Assembly: GCA_945882415.1 (NCBI GenBank)
Contig: CAMCWC010000003.1
Location: forward strand, 1-64,000
Reading direction: 5' to 3'
DNA: 64,000 nt
DNA from: Chthonomonas calidirosea
GTDB taxonomy: Bacteria; Armatimonadota; Fimbriimonadia; Fimbriimonadales; Fimbriimonadaceae
Positions within the stretch are counted from its first letter, which is position 1, and each line of letters opens with the position of its first letter. A model generated the notes under the pieces. The model was not told the DNA's origin. It made no database searches and saw nothing but the letters and a program-made list of their open reading frames with translations. Below are positions 44,121 to 52,581 of the stretch, piece after piece. The translations under genes and the position numbers were made by a program.

Positions 44121-44854
44121 TTGACGTTGATCGATTCGATGGTCAGGGTTCCGCTGGCGTCTCGTGGGTTGACGTAGATGCCGGTTTGAACTTGCAGAAC
44201 ATCAATCCGGTCGGGCTTGCCGAAGCCGAGATTCGTGTTGCCGCCGTTACTGGGGCGGGTGTGCTGCAGTTGGCTCAGGGGGAACTCGTACTGCTTTGTC
44301 ACCGGGTTCAGGGCCATCGGGGGCGTCAGATAGCTATCGGTGCCTTGCATCAGGCGAAGTCGGAATTTCGGCAACGTTCCGCGGGCCTTGACGACGACCT
44401 TGCTTAGGCCGCGGGTTTCGATGGGGTCGGATGGGTAGCGAAGGGTGGCAAAGTATCGTATTTCGTTTCCGAACTTGATCACGTTGAGCTCGGTGAAGCC
44501 TTGGGAGTCAATGGTCGTAGTCGCCTCGGCCCCGGGGCTGGTCTCTAGCAACCAGGCGGTTTGCTTCGGAATCACGACGGGCGGCGCGGGTGCGGGAGGC
44601 TGCCCAATGAGCATGATAGACGTTAGGGCGAGGGCAATTGCGAACGCGATCAAGATCGCGACGACAATTTGGTTTTTGTTTCCAGCCTTTTTGGCGGCGA
44701 TCTGCGTCCGCGCCTTCTGCAAGTATTCAACGGGAACTTCGATTTCGGCGAAGGCAGCTTCCTCCGCCTGCTTCTGCTGCGCGGCTTCGCGGTCTTGCTC
44801 GTAGAGCTTTAGGGCCAGCTCCTCCGCAGATTCTTCCTTCTTTGTTCGCAGCAT
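44117..44854 (-). CDS. Single-pass membrane protein with N-terminal coiled coil
   Basis: 245 aa. Residues 1-57 are a charged helix rich in Glu, Lys and Gln (EELALKLYEQDREAAQQKQAEEA), then one transmembrane segment (IVVAILIAFAIALALTSIMLIG, about 63-85), then a proline-rich linker and a beta-rich extracytoplasmic domain of about 140 aa (SQGFTELNVIKFGNEIRYFATLRY.. DASGTLTIESINVN). The layout suggests a type II membrane protein sensing or binding something outside. Family not recognised. ATG at 44854. Confidence 0.6.
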   Translation of the reverse strand: MLRTKKEESAEELALKLYEQDREAAQQKQAEEAAFAEIEVPVEYLQKARTQIAAKKAGNKNQIVVAILIAFAIALALTSIMLIGQPPAPAPPVVIPKQTAWLLETSPGAEATTTIDSQGFTELNVIKFGNEIRYFATLRYPSDPIETRGLSKVVVKARGTLPKFRLRLMQGTDSYLTPPMALNPVTKQYEFPLSQLQHTRPSNGGNTNLGFGKPDRIDVLQVQTGIYVNPRDASGTLTIESINVN

Positions 44855-44892
44855 AAGATTCAGTACGGAGGAGAGGCGATCGGGGTTTAGGC

Positions 44893-45306
44893 TCAGACCT
44901 GAACGGTCAGGTCGAGGGTGATGTCGAGGTCGAGCACGCGGCTGATGGGGCAGCCTTCTTCGGCGGCCTTAGCGGCTTCTTGAATGAGGGCTTCATCGGC
45001 GCCGGGTGCGACCACGGTGCAGGTGAGCACGCTTCGGGTGAGGGTGAGCTCTTCCATGGTGACGGCGGCAGTGGTGGAGATGGACTCTGGCGTGATTCCG
45101 CGCTCGCCGAGCTGGGCGGAGAAGGCCATGCTGAAGCAGCCCGCGTGAGCGGCGGCGATCAGCTCCTCCGGATTCGTGCCGGGAGCGTCCTCAAATCGGG
45201 TTTTGAACGAGTAAGGCGTGCCATTGAGAATGGTGGATGGGGACGTGAGCGTGCCGTGGCCTTCTTTTAGGTTGCCGTTCCAAACGGCCGATGCGGTTCT
45301 AATCAT
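44893..45306 (-). CDS. OsmC-family peroxiredoxin
   Basis: 137 aa. Reduces organic hydroperoxides in the cytoplasm. Both redox cysteines are present: Cys57 in AAHAGCFSMAFS and Cys119 in AEEGCPISRVLD; the start MIRTASAVWNGNLKEGHGTLTS and TRFED are standard for the OsmC subgroup. ATG at 45306 has an upstream ribosome binding site (tggagagc). The long in-frame extension to 45522 is read-through of the divergent adenosine-deaminase gene region and is rejected. Confidence 0.92.
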   Translation of the reverse strand: MIRTASAVWNGNLKEGHGTLTSPSTILNGTPYSFKTRFEDAPGTNPEELIAAAHAGCFSMAFSAQLGERGITPESISTTAAVTMEELTLTRSVLTCTVVAPGADEALIQEAAKAAEEGCPISRVLDLDITLDLTVQV

Positions 45307-45356
45307 GTTGCTCTCCAAAACGCGTATGCGCAACTCAGTCTTACCCGCCGTTTCTG

Positions 45357-45362
45357 TAGAAT
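45357..45362 (+). promoter_or_regulatory. -10-like hexamer for the adenosine-deaminase-family gene
   Basis: TAGAAT followed by six bases (gacggc) and the ATG at 45369; no ribosome binding site. Leaderless configuration. Confidence 0.45.
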
Positions 45363-45368
45363 GACGGC

Positions 45369-46382
45369 ATGAGTCCCGAATTTCTGGCAAGAATCCCGAA
45401 GGTAGAGCTTCACGTACACCTAGAGGGGTCGATTCGGCCAGAAACTGTCCTTCAACTCGCGGCGCGCAACGGCATCTCGCTCCCGGCCGACACGGTGGAA
45501 GGGCTCCAGGCGTGGTACGCATTTCGAGACTTCCCGCACTTTGTCGAGGTGTACGTGGAGGTTTCGAAGTGCATTCGGACGGCGGACGATTTGGAACTCC
45601 TCGTGCGGGAGTTTTTGGAAGAACAAGCGCGGCAGAACGTGCTGTATTCCGAATTCACTTACACGGTCTCGACGATCGAAAAGTACGCCGGGCTCGCTTG
45701 GAAGGATCAGTTTGCCGCGTTGCAGCGGGGATTGGCGTATGGCGCGGAGTTGGGGACGGAGGCGCAGATCATCATCGACATCGTCCGTGGCGACTCGCTG
45801 GAGCGCGCTCAAGAGGTTTTGGGCTGGGTGAAGGAAGGTTTGGGGCACGGGGTTTGCGCCCTCGGGATTGCGGGGGAGGAACGACTTGGGACGGAAATGT
45901 ATGCGCCCTTGTTCGAAGAAGCCCAAGCGCTCGGCATTCCAGTAGTCGCCCACGCCGGCGAAACGGTCGGGCCGGAGTCGATTTGGGAAGCGCTTCGGTT
46001 AGCCCACGCCACGCGCATCGGGCACGGCGTCCGGTGCGTGGAAGACCCCGAGTTGGTGAAGTACTTGGTTCAAAACCAGACCCCGCTCGAAGTTTGCCCG
46101 TCCAGCAATGTCTGCCTCGGCGTCTATCCGTCGCTTGCCGAGCACCCGCTCCCGCGGATGCTGGACGAAGGTATGAACGTCACGATCAACTCCGATGACC
46201 CGCCGATGTTCGGCACTTCGCTCACGGAGGAGTGGATTCGGGTTTGCCGCGAGTTTGAGCTGACGGAAGACATGGTGTTTAGCCTCATGCAAAACGCCGT
46301 CAACGCCGCCCTCCTCCCGGCAGAGCGAAAGGCGGAGTTGCGAACGGCGTTACGCGAAGGGTTCGCGGAAGCGGCGGAGTAG
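45369..46382 (+). CDS. add: Adenosine deaminase family amidohydrolase
   Basis: 337 aa. Zinc and catalytic motifs are in order: HVHLEGS (His15, His17), the HAGE motif in PVVAHAGETVG, IGHGVRC, and NSDDPPMFG with the two catalytic aspartates. Such enzymes deaminate adenosine; NSDDPP rather than NTDDP also occurs in adenine deaminases and in the aminodeoxyfutalosine deaminases of the futalosine menaquinone pathway, so the substrate is open. No menaquinone genes lie nearby. ATG at 45369. Confidence 0.88.
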   Translation: MSPEFLARIPKVELHVHLEGSIRPETVLQLAARNGISLPADTVEGLQAWYAFRDFPHFVEVYVEVSKCIRTADDLELLVREFLEEQARQNVLYSEFTYTVSTIEKYAGLAWKDQFAALQRGLAYGAELGTEAQIIIDIVRGDSLERAQEVLGWVKEGLGHGVCALGIAGEERLGTEMYAPLFEEAQALGIPVVAHAGETVGPESIWEALRLAHATRIGHGVRCVEDPELVKYLVQNQTPLEVCPSSNVCLGVYPSLAEHPLPRMLDEGMNVTINSDDPPMFGTSLTEEWIRVCREFELTEDMVFSLMQNAVNAALLPAERKAELRTALREGFAEAAE

Positions 46383-46416
46383 ACGTTAGATCCCAGAATC
46401 TTTGTAAAGTTGCTGT

Positions 46417-47115
46417 TCATCCGTGAGCAACATAGATTGCTCCCGAGACCGAACTCGATTGGAACAGAATCGTGGTGCGGTCTTTTCGCTCAAACGGGAT
46501 GGTTTTGATGAGAGTGTTTGAAGGTTTGCCCGGTCTAGTTGTCCATATGACCCAGCTGCCCGTAGCAGCGGGGAAGTTCTGTGTGAACGGTATTTCCTCT
46601 TGGAGTGTGGTACTCGTGGCGAACGGAACTCCGTCGGCGGGTTTTTGTCCCGCTCGCACCAGATAAAAATCCATCGGACCTTGATAACCAGTGAGCCGAT
46701 CCGGTGTAAGTGGACCAAACGCTTGTAAACGAACGCCAGACGGAGGTGGTTCGGGCACTTGCCGAACAGGAAAACGGGTTGCGAAATCCGGAGGTCCGGA
46801 ACTGGTAAAGAGTGAATCGAACAGGATGAAAGATGAGTTTCCGGGTGGAATAACTACTGTCACGGTGTTAGATTCGACTGCTCCGTTATAGGTTACCGTG
46901 GTATCGTCACTAGTCAGGCTAAACGGGCCGAGGATGTCGTTGAATCCCACATCTGAGTAGGAAATGCCGTCAAGGGTTACGACGTTGTCAGTACCTAGGT
47001 ATCCGTTAACAACGAACATGGTACGCTGTGGTGGAGACGAAAGGGTTGTGTTATTACCTCCGCATCCCACCATGATCGCACTAGCGAAGAGACTAACAAC
47101 AGGGATGATTTTCAT
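46417..47115 (-). CDS. DUF4397-like lipoprotein
   Basis: 232 aa. Lipoprotein signal MKIIPVVSLFASAIMVGC with lipid-anchored Cys18. The mature part starts with a beta-strand domain ('MFVVNGYLGTDNVVTLDGISYSDVGFND') like DUF4397 proteins, which are repeated in secreted and anchored bacterial proteins, followed by a second similar half ('MDFYLVRAGQKPADGVPF'). The function of DUF4397 is unknown. The ATG at 47115 overlaps the upstream small gene (ATGA), so the pair is probably transcribed together. Confidence 0.7.
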   Translation of the reverse strand: MKIIPVVSLFASAIMVGCGGNNTTLSSPPQRTMFVVNGYLGTDNVVTLDGISYSDVGFNDILGPFSLTSDDTTVTYNGAVESNTVTVVIPPGNSSFILFDSLFTSSGPPDFATRFPVRQVPEPPPSGVRLQAFGPLTPDRLTGYQGPMDFYLVRAGQKPADGVPFATSTTLQEEIPFTQNFPAATGSWVIWTTRPGKPSNTLIKTIPFERKDRTTILFQSSSVSGAIYVAHG

Positions 47116-47375
47116 AATGATTTTCCAATGACGATTGTGTTCGTAGGATATGGGGCAAGTGGCCCTGGTACCGAGCCGTCTGTAGTGTAGATGCGAGCAC
47201 CGCTAATAGCGGTAGGTAGGGCACTTGGGTTGCTACCGGCCGGCCGTAAGTTCGCTGTGTACAAAGACGGTAGTCCGGCCGGACTAGCATACTTAAAAGA
47301 ACAAGCCGCTGACCCAAGTCCTCGGATCAGTAGCGTTGTCTTCTCCAACCGTAATGTCGCTCGGGTAGCTGCCAC
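47112..47375 (-). CDS. Small open frame upstream of lipoprotein, possible gene remnant
   Basis: 87 aa beginning with GTG at 47375. In frame upstream there are about 15 more codons (proline/glycine-rich) before a stop, so no longer gene exists. The composition (YASPAGLPSLYTANLRPAGSN) looks like the C-terminal half of a surface protein. The ATGA overlap with the lipoprotein argues it is or was translated. It could be a remnant of a longer gene. The bases between 47376 and 47502 hold nothing else that I recognise. Confidence 0.35.
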   Translation of the reverse strand: MAATRATLRLEKTTLLIRGLGSAACSFKYASPAGLPSLYTANLRPAGSNPSALPTAISGARIYTTDGSVPGPLAPYPTNTIVIGKSL

Positions 47376-47502
47376 CCACTCGGGCGGTGGAATCTTAGCC
47401 CCACCACCCTTACATTACGCCGATTGTTGAATCATGCTCGAAGAAAGTGAGTTTCGGATGTTAAGGTTGCGTTGCCGCTAAGTTCTGCATGCAGCCCAGA
47501 AT

Positions 47503-49323
47503 CTAGGAAGCTGCCTTCGAATGCTCCGCCCACAGTTCTTCGAACGTGCTCACAAACCGCTCGATCACCGCGAAGCCGCCTTGCCAGAACTCGGGGGAGT
47601 GGAGGTCTACGCCGACGATGGCCATGAGCTCGTCGGGCGATTTTGAACCGCCGAGGCGCAGGACTTCGAGGTACTTCGCCTCAAAGCTCGGGCCCTCTTG
47701 CTTCGCCTTTTCGTATAGGGACAGCACGAGGAGTTCGCCGAACGAGTACGCGTAAACGTAAAACGGAGCGAAGAAGAAGTGGCCGACGTAGCTCCACCAC
47801 TGCTTGTGCTGGTCGCCCATGGTAACGCTGGTACCGAACATCGCCTGTAGCTCGGCTTGCCAGATTTCTCCAAACTGCTCGGACGACAACTCGCCGGTTT
47901 CTCGCCGCGCGCGGTGGCACTTTTGTTCGAACGAGAACATCGCCGCTTGGCGGAATACCGTAGCAAAGATTCCCTCGGCCTTATCGGCGTAGAGCGCCAA
48001 CTTATCCTCTAAGTTCGCCTTCGCGACTAGCTTTTCAAAGACAAGCATTTCGCCAAAGGTACTGGCGAGTTCGGCGAGGGGCAGGGTGCCGTGGAAGTTG
48101 AAATAGCTTTGTTCCCGGCTGAGGGAAGCGTGGACGCCGTGGCCGAGTTCATGGGCCAGGGTCATCACGTCGTCCATTCGGTTCATGTAGCTTTGGAACA
48201 CGAACGGGTGGGTATCTGGGGTGACGTAGGAGCAGAACGCTCCGCCCTGCTTGCCCTTGCGCGGCTCCGCATCGATCCAGTTTTTATCGAAGAATTCGGC
48301 GGCGCGATCTTTGAGGGTCGGGCTGAATTGACCAAAGGCATCGAGGACGATCTCCTTTGCTTCGGGCCACTCTACCGGTGCTTCCGATTCGAACAACGGG
48401 GCGTAGCGGTCAACGTGGGTGAGTTCGGGCAGGCCGAGAGCGTCGCGCTTGACCAGGTAGTACCGCTCAACGAGGCCGTAGTTTTCGCGACAAAGCCGCA
48501 TGACGAGGTTGACGGTTTCGGAGTCGAGCTCGTTGGAAAGGTGCCGACTGGTCTCGGGCTCTTCCATCTTTCGCAGCCGGTCGTCGACGGCCTTGTCTTG
48601 GAGCAGGTTGTTGTAGATAAACGTGATAGTGCGGTTCAGCTCGTGAAGTCCAGTGGTGAGGGATTCCGCGGCCGCGAGTCGCTTGCCGCGATCGGCATCG
48701 CGGAGGAGCGTTAAGACTTCTTGCTCGGTGGCCGACTTGGGCTCTTCGCCCGGGAGTTGCAGCGTGAAAACGTGGTTGGTTGTGACCTCTTCAAACAGCC
48801 GCACCCACGCGCGGGAACCGGTGTTTGCCGTTTCTTCGAGGATCACTTCCTCCGCTTCGGAAAGACGGTAGGGCTGGTAGCGACGGCTGGCTTCGATGAA
48901 GTGCCGGTACGGCGCAACCTCGGGATCATTGAGCAAAGGATCGATGATCGCGGAATCGACCTTCTGAAGTTCGAGTTCGGCGAAGAGGGTGAGGACGCTC
49001 AGCTCGGTGGCGAGCTCGCGCTGCTTCTGCATGAACGCGCCAATCTGGGCGTTTGCCGAATCGGTGCTGAACAGTAGGTTGGCGTAGGAAAGCGGCTTCG
49101 CGATTTCGTTAGAAATTGTTTCAAGTTCGCGGATGGATCCGGCGAGGGTTGCGGCGGTTAGGCTCGGGTCGTTGATCTTGCCGCGATACCGTTCGGCGTA
49201 CGCTTCGCACTTGGCCCGCGCTTCGGTCCAGGTGGCTTGAATAGCAGGGTCTTCTAGGCCAGAAAAAAGCACCGATAGGTCCCAACGAACCTGTGGAAGC
49301 GGCAATGACGCAGCGTCGCTCAT
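47503..49323 (-). CDS. pepF: Oligoendopeptidase F (M3 metallopeptidase)
   Basis: 606 aa, normal length for the family. Zinc motif HELGH near residue 390 in TLAHELGHGVHASLS, with the third ligand glutamate in the following helix (ELASTFGEMLVFE). The N-terminus PQVRWDLSVLFSGLEDP and the C-terminal SFGELLVLSLYEKAK..FEAKYLEVLRLGGSKSPDELM are typical of PepF. Cytosolic peptide recycling. ATG at 49323. Its upstream neighbour on the same strand is separated by 29 bases. Confidence 0.95.
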   Translation of the reverse strand: MSDAASLPLPQVRWDLSVLFSGLEDPAIQATWTEARAKCEAYAERYRGKINDPSLTAATLAGSIRELETISNEIAKPLSYANLLFSTDSANAQIGAFMQKQRELATELSVLTLFAELELQKVDSAIIDPLLNDPEVAPYRHFIEASRRYQPYRLSEAEEVILEETANTGSRAWVRLFEEVTTNHVFTLQLPGEEPKSATEQEVLTLLRDADRGKRLAAAESLTTGLHELNRTITFIYNNLLQDKAVDDRLRKMEEPETSRHLSNELDSETVNLVMRLCRENYGLVERYYLVKRDALGLPELTHVDRYAPLFESEAPVEWPEAKEIVLDAFGQFSPTLKDRAAEFFDKNWIDAEPRKGKQGGAFCSYVTPDTHPFVFQSYMNRMDDVMTLAHELGHGVHASLSREQSYFNFHGTLPLAELASTFGEMLVFEKLVAKANLEDKLALYADKAEGIFATVFRQAAMFSFEQKCHRARRETGELSSEQFGEIWQAELQAMFGTSVTMGDQHKQWWSYVGHFFFAPFYVYAYSFGELLVLSLYEKAKQEGPSFEAKYLEVLRLGGSKSPDELMAIVGVDLHSPEFWQGGFAVIERFVSTFEELWAEHSKAAS

Positions 49324-49352
49324 TCCTGTATTAGACCCCAGCGATTGGGCCG

Positions 49353-49970
49353 CTAAATGATGGACCCAGGGTGCCGATTGGAATAGTAGTCCACCGCGTC
49401 CATGGCATCCTTCAGTCCCAGACCCGTGATCTTCCGCAGGTAGGCGATGGTGTCGACTTTAGGCGCGGGCGTGTACTGAAGTTTGTACGTGCTCACGAAA
49501 TCGTCGATGACGGCTTCGACGTTATGGCTTACGTTGAGCTGATCAATCTTGGCTCGGGTTTTTCGCCAGTCTTGGAAGGCGGCTTCGACGGCAGGACCAT
49601 TGCCCAAGGCGCTTGCGGCGTGGCTCACAATGCCGATTCCCCAGCCAAATAGCGGAAACAGGAACCAAAAATCTCCCTTGCGAAGGCTGAGGAAGGCGAG
49701 AAAAAGGTTAACCAGTACGAACGGCAAGAGGTGCTGAAGGAAACCGTTTCGTCGCTCGGCATCGAAGAGGGCGCGTTCTTCTTTCGAGCTTTTTGTTTGG
49801 GCGTACTCCAGCTCGGCCGCTTCTAAATCGGCGGGAGAAATCCCGAGCTCATCGGCCATGGCCAGCAAGCGCTGGCGATTGTCGGCTCCGGTGGCGGTGG
49901 GCATGCGGCGAGAGGCGATCTTTAGAATCTGCTCAAGATCATCTTCACCATATTGCTCAAGGCGTGACAC
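49353..49970 (-). CDS. 2TM membrane protein with ribosomal L7/L12 C-terminal-like domain
   Basis: 205 aa, GTG start. An N-terminal helical part (SRLEQYGEDDLEQILKIASRRM.. MADELGISPADLEAAE) is followed by two close hydrophobic segments (FVLVNLFLAFLSL, FLFPLFGWGIGIVSHAA), like the 2TM domain. The last 34 residues (VDTIAYLRKITGLGLKDAMDAV..) carry the TGLGLK(D/E)A signature of the L7/L12 C-terminal domain. That domain binds translation factors in ribosomes; here it would be attached to the membrane. A TAAAAT hexamer sits six bases before the GTG. Confidence 0.65.
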   Translation of the reverse strand: MSRLEQYGEDDLEQILKIASRRMPTATGADNRQRLLAMADELGISPADLEAAELEYAQTKSSKEERALFDAERRNGFLQHLLPFVLVNLFLAFLSLRKGDFWFLFPLFGWGIGIVSHAASALGNGPAVEAAFQDWRKTRAKIDQLNVSHNVEAVIDDFVSTYKLQYTPAPKVDTIAYLRKITGLGLKDAMDAVDYYSNRHPGSII

Positions 49971-49976
49971 GGGAAT

Positions 49977-49982
49977 ATTTTA
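49977..49982 (-). promoter_or_regulatory. -10-like hexamer for the 2TM protein gene
   Basis: TAAAAT on the minus strand, six bases before the GTG at 49970; no ribosome binding site is visible, so a leaderless start is likely. Confidence 0.45.
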
Positions 49983-50016
49983 GCAAGGTCTGGTTCCGAG
50001 TCCAAGATTTTTGGGT

Positions 50017-50955
50017 CTATCGCGTCTCGGATAGGCTCAAATGGCGCCCGTGTCCGGGTCGATATCCGACTTCCCGATGAAAGGCGCGCGAGAACGCGGA
50101 TTCGGATTCGTAGCCAACCTCGGCGGCAACGGCGCTCACGGTGAGGTTACGCACTTGTAGGCGCTGAACGGCAACGTGCATTCGCCAACTGGTCAGGTAG
50201 CTCATCGGCGCTTGGCCGACGGTTTTCTTGAATCGATCGGCGAAGGTAGAGCGCGAAAGCCCCGCGAGGTTTGCCATGTTGACAAGCGTCCAATCGGCGC
50301 CGGGGTCGGCATGAATTCTTGCCACCACCCGACCAATTTCCGGATCGCCTAAGAACCCAGCCCAACCACCATCGGATAGGGCATAGCTTCGGATGGCGTG
50401 CATGATGACGGCGTCGAGAAGGCGGTTGACGATTGGTCGGCTGCCCGGGCGGATGCTTTCGGTCTCCTCCGTGATTCGCGCCAGGAGTTCGCGGATCGGT
50501 TCAGCGCCGGAGTCTCGGCGGACGATGATGGCATCGGGCAAGCTGCGGATCAGCGGGTGGCTCTGCAGGTTCCGAACCTGGACCAGCCCGGTCAAATACT
50601 GGTGAGTCGGTACGGTGTTGCCCACTTGATACACGAGGCCCGAACGGCACAGTTGATTGCTCTTGGCGAGTAACTCGGAGAACGGGATGGCGTCGATTCC
50701 CGGCTCCGTTCTGACGGAGGTGAAGATGGGCGCAAGACAAAGAGCGAAGTCGCCTTCTTCGAGAACGTGGAACCTTCCAGTAGCTTCCAGCAGGACGGAG
50801 CCCTGGAACACGAACATGATCTTCGCCCGGTCGACTTTGGGGTCGAAGGCGATGCCGAGGGGTTCCGACGTGATCACTCGACCGACGACTTCGCTGTCGA
50901 TTTTGAGCGAGGTCATAAGTTGGTCGAGCAGAAACAAGTCCGGATGATCGGCCAT
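50017..50955 (-). CDS. AraC-family transcription regulator
   Basis: 312 aa. An N-terminal cupin-like sensor (about 1-190: 'IMFVFQGSVLLEATGRFHVLEEGDFAL') precedes a C-terminal double helix-turn-helix (WTLVNMANLAGLSRSTFADRFKKTVGQAPMSYLTSWRMHVAVQRL.. SVSAVAAEVGYESESAFSRAFHREVGYRPGHGR). ATG at 50955 is chosen, although ATG at 50991 is also in frame. Divergent from the NmrA-like reductase gene, the classical arrangement of an AraC regulator and its target. Confidence 0.9.
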   Translation of the reverse strand: MADHPDLFLLDQLMTSLKIDSEVVGRVITSEPLGIAFDPKVDRAKIMFVFQGSVLLEATGRFHVLEEGDFALCLAPIFTSVRTEPGIDAIPFSELLAKSNQLCRSGLVYQVGNTVPTHQYLTGLVQVRNLQSHPLIRSLPDAIIVRRDSGAEPIRELLARITEETESIRPGSRPIVNRLLDAVIMHAIRSYALSDGGWAGFLGDPEIGRVVARIHADPGADWTLVNMANLAGLSRSTFADRFKKTVGQAPMSYLTSWRMHVAVQRLQVRNLTVSAVAAEVGYESESAFSRAFHREVGYRPGHGRHLSLSETR

Positions 50956-51011
50956 GTTGTTCGGTTTATCTGACGTAGATCGTCCGGGCATGAGGGTTGA
51001 TAATACTTGAG

Positions 51012-51887
51012 ATGAGTATTGTTGTCACCACCCCAACCGGCCAAATTGGCAGTCAAGTTGTTCGCGGTTTGATCCGCGCGGGCGAGCGCCCATCGGTCAT
51101 CGTTCGCGATCCTTCCCGCCTCGCGGCCGACGTTTTGCCATACGTCCGAGTCTTTCAAGGTGCTTCGGATGACGTGGAAGTTGTGTCTCGCGCGATTGAG
51201 GGAGCTTCTTCTATCTTCTGGCTGACTCCGCCGAACTACGGCTCGCAAGACCCATTTGCCGATTACGCTCGGTTCGCGCAGACGCTCGTAGACGCGGCGA
51301 AGCGGACGTCGGCGCCGCACATCGTGCACTTGAGTTCGGACGGGGCCCAGTTCCGGCATGGCCTTGGGCTGATCGATGCCGTAGCGGCTTCGGAGCTGAC
51401 CCTCGACACCTTGGGTGGAAACGTGCTTCACCTTCGCCCCGGGTTCTTCTATGAGAACTTCCTATGGCAGGTCGAGCCGATTCGGAGTGGCCACATCTTC
51501 CAGGCCGTTCCGGGAGAAACGGTCACGAACTTTGTAGCGACTTCGGACATCGCGGAAGTTGCAGTGCTTCGATTGCTGGCGCGGAATTGGACTGGAACCG
51601 AGACTCAGCTGATTCACGGGCCCGAGCGGCTCTCGTTCCTTCAGGCAACGGCGGCTATTTCTTCAGGGATTGGTAAGTCGGTTCAGTTCGTTGAAGCTTC
51701 GGACGAAGATACGAAGGCGGGCTTCATGTCGACGGGTGGCAGCGAAGCGGTGGCCGAGCCGTACGTTCAGATGTTCCGCGCCATGCGCGGCGCACCGTCG
51801 ATTCCCGACCCCCGGAATCCGTTTACGACCGGGAAAACGACGCTCGCCGAGTGGGCGTTCCGGGTTCTGCGCCCGATCGTCGGCTAG
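51012..51887 (+). CDS. NmrA/SDR-type NAD(P)-binding protein
   Basis: 291 aa. The N-terminal Rossmann motif TPTGQIGSQVVRGLIRAGE and the strands VRVFQGASDDVEVVSRAIEGAS identify an atypical short-chain reductase of the NmrA/NAD(P)H-quinone-reductase-like group, in which catalytic Tyr-Lys are lost. Such proteins sense NADP or reduce quinones. Divergent from the AraC regulator with 56 bases between ATGs; a GATAAT hexamer lies seven bases before its ATG. Likely the target of that regulator. Confidence 0.85.
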   Translation: MSIVVTTPTGQIGSQVVRGLIRAGERPSVIVRDPSRLAADVLPYVRVFQGASDDVEVVSRAIEGASSIFWLTPPNYGSQDPFADYARFAQTLVDAAKRTSAPHIVHLSSDGAQFRHGLGLIDAVAASELTLDTLGGNVLHLRPGFFYENFLWQVEPIRSGHIFQAVPGETVTNFVATSDIAEVAVLRLLARNWTGTETQLIHGPERLSFLQATAAISSGIGKSVQFVEASDEDTKAGFMSTGGSEAVAEPYVQMFRAMRGAPSIPDPRNPFTTGKTTLAEWAFRVLRPIVG

Positions 51888-51918
51888 GGCTTTCCTGGGC
51901 TCCCTCCGGGGAGCCCAG

Positions 51919-52485
51919 CTATCTGGCCTTAGCTTTTTCAACAAGTTGGTGCAGCTCGGAGAGCCTGTTTAGAGTTGGCACTGGCAGACCCGTGAACCGC
52001 GGAAGTTCTCGGACGTCACCATTAGTTTGCCGCGACCATGACGTGGAGTGGGTGTTTTCAGCAAAGAGCGCATCCAGTAAAAGCCAGCGCAAAATTCGCT
52101 GTTTCCAGACCCGAAATCCTTGACCAAAAAGCACTTTGAGAAGTCCGTATGTGAATGGCACACTAAATAGTGCCAGCAGTAAGCCTTTAGAACTCGGATC
52201 CCAGTTTGATCCCCAAATGATGTACACGTGCCCTCCGAGGAAAAGGAGCCAGATAACTGAACAAAACAAAATGGCCTGAGCGAAGTCTCTGTCGTATCTG
52301 GATTTCATGCTCGCCTGGAACTGTTGCGACTCGAAAAAGGCGATTAACTCATCGACTCTTTGTGGTTCGAGTCCGAGCGCAATCGCTGTATTGACGGCAT
52401 CTTCAGAGCCCGCTTTCAATTCTTCCAAGCTCGGCTCGATCAGCTTCCTAAGCAACTCCTTCGGAAAATCGTCTACGTGCGGCAC
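51919..52485 (-). CDS. Two-helix membrane protein, tandem paralog 3
   Basis: 188 aa, GTG start. Begins VPHVDDFPKELLRKLIEPSLEEL and has two central hydrophobic segments (AILFCSVIWLLFLGGHVYII and LLLALFSVPFTYGLLKVLFG), then a soluble tail (FRVWKQRILRWLLLDALFAENTHSTSWSR..RELPRFTGLPVPTLNRLSELHQLVE). It shares the same leader and layout as the genes at 52582 and 53261, so it is the third of a tandem triplication. Family not recognised. The 96-base gap upstream holds the conserved start region. Confidence 0.65.
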   Translation of the reverse strand: MPHVDDFPKELLRKLIEPSLEELKAGSEDAVNTAIALGLEPQRVDELIAFFESQQFQASMKSRYDRDFAQAILFCSVIWLLFLGGHVYIIWGSNWDPSSKGLLLALFSVPFTYGLLKVLFGQGFRVWKQRILRWLLLDALFAENTHSTSWSRQTNGDVRELPRFTGLPVPTLNRLSELHQLVEKAKAR

Positions 52486-52581
52486 ACCGAATTTTAGCTT
52501 TGAACTTTACGGAACACTCGAGTTTTTAGGTGGTTGGCGCAAAAAATTGAAGTTGTCGGTGAATCTCAGCACAAGCGTGGC

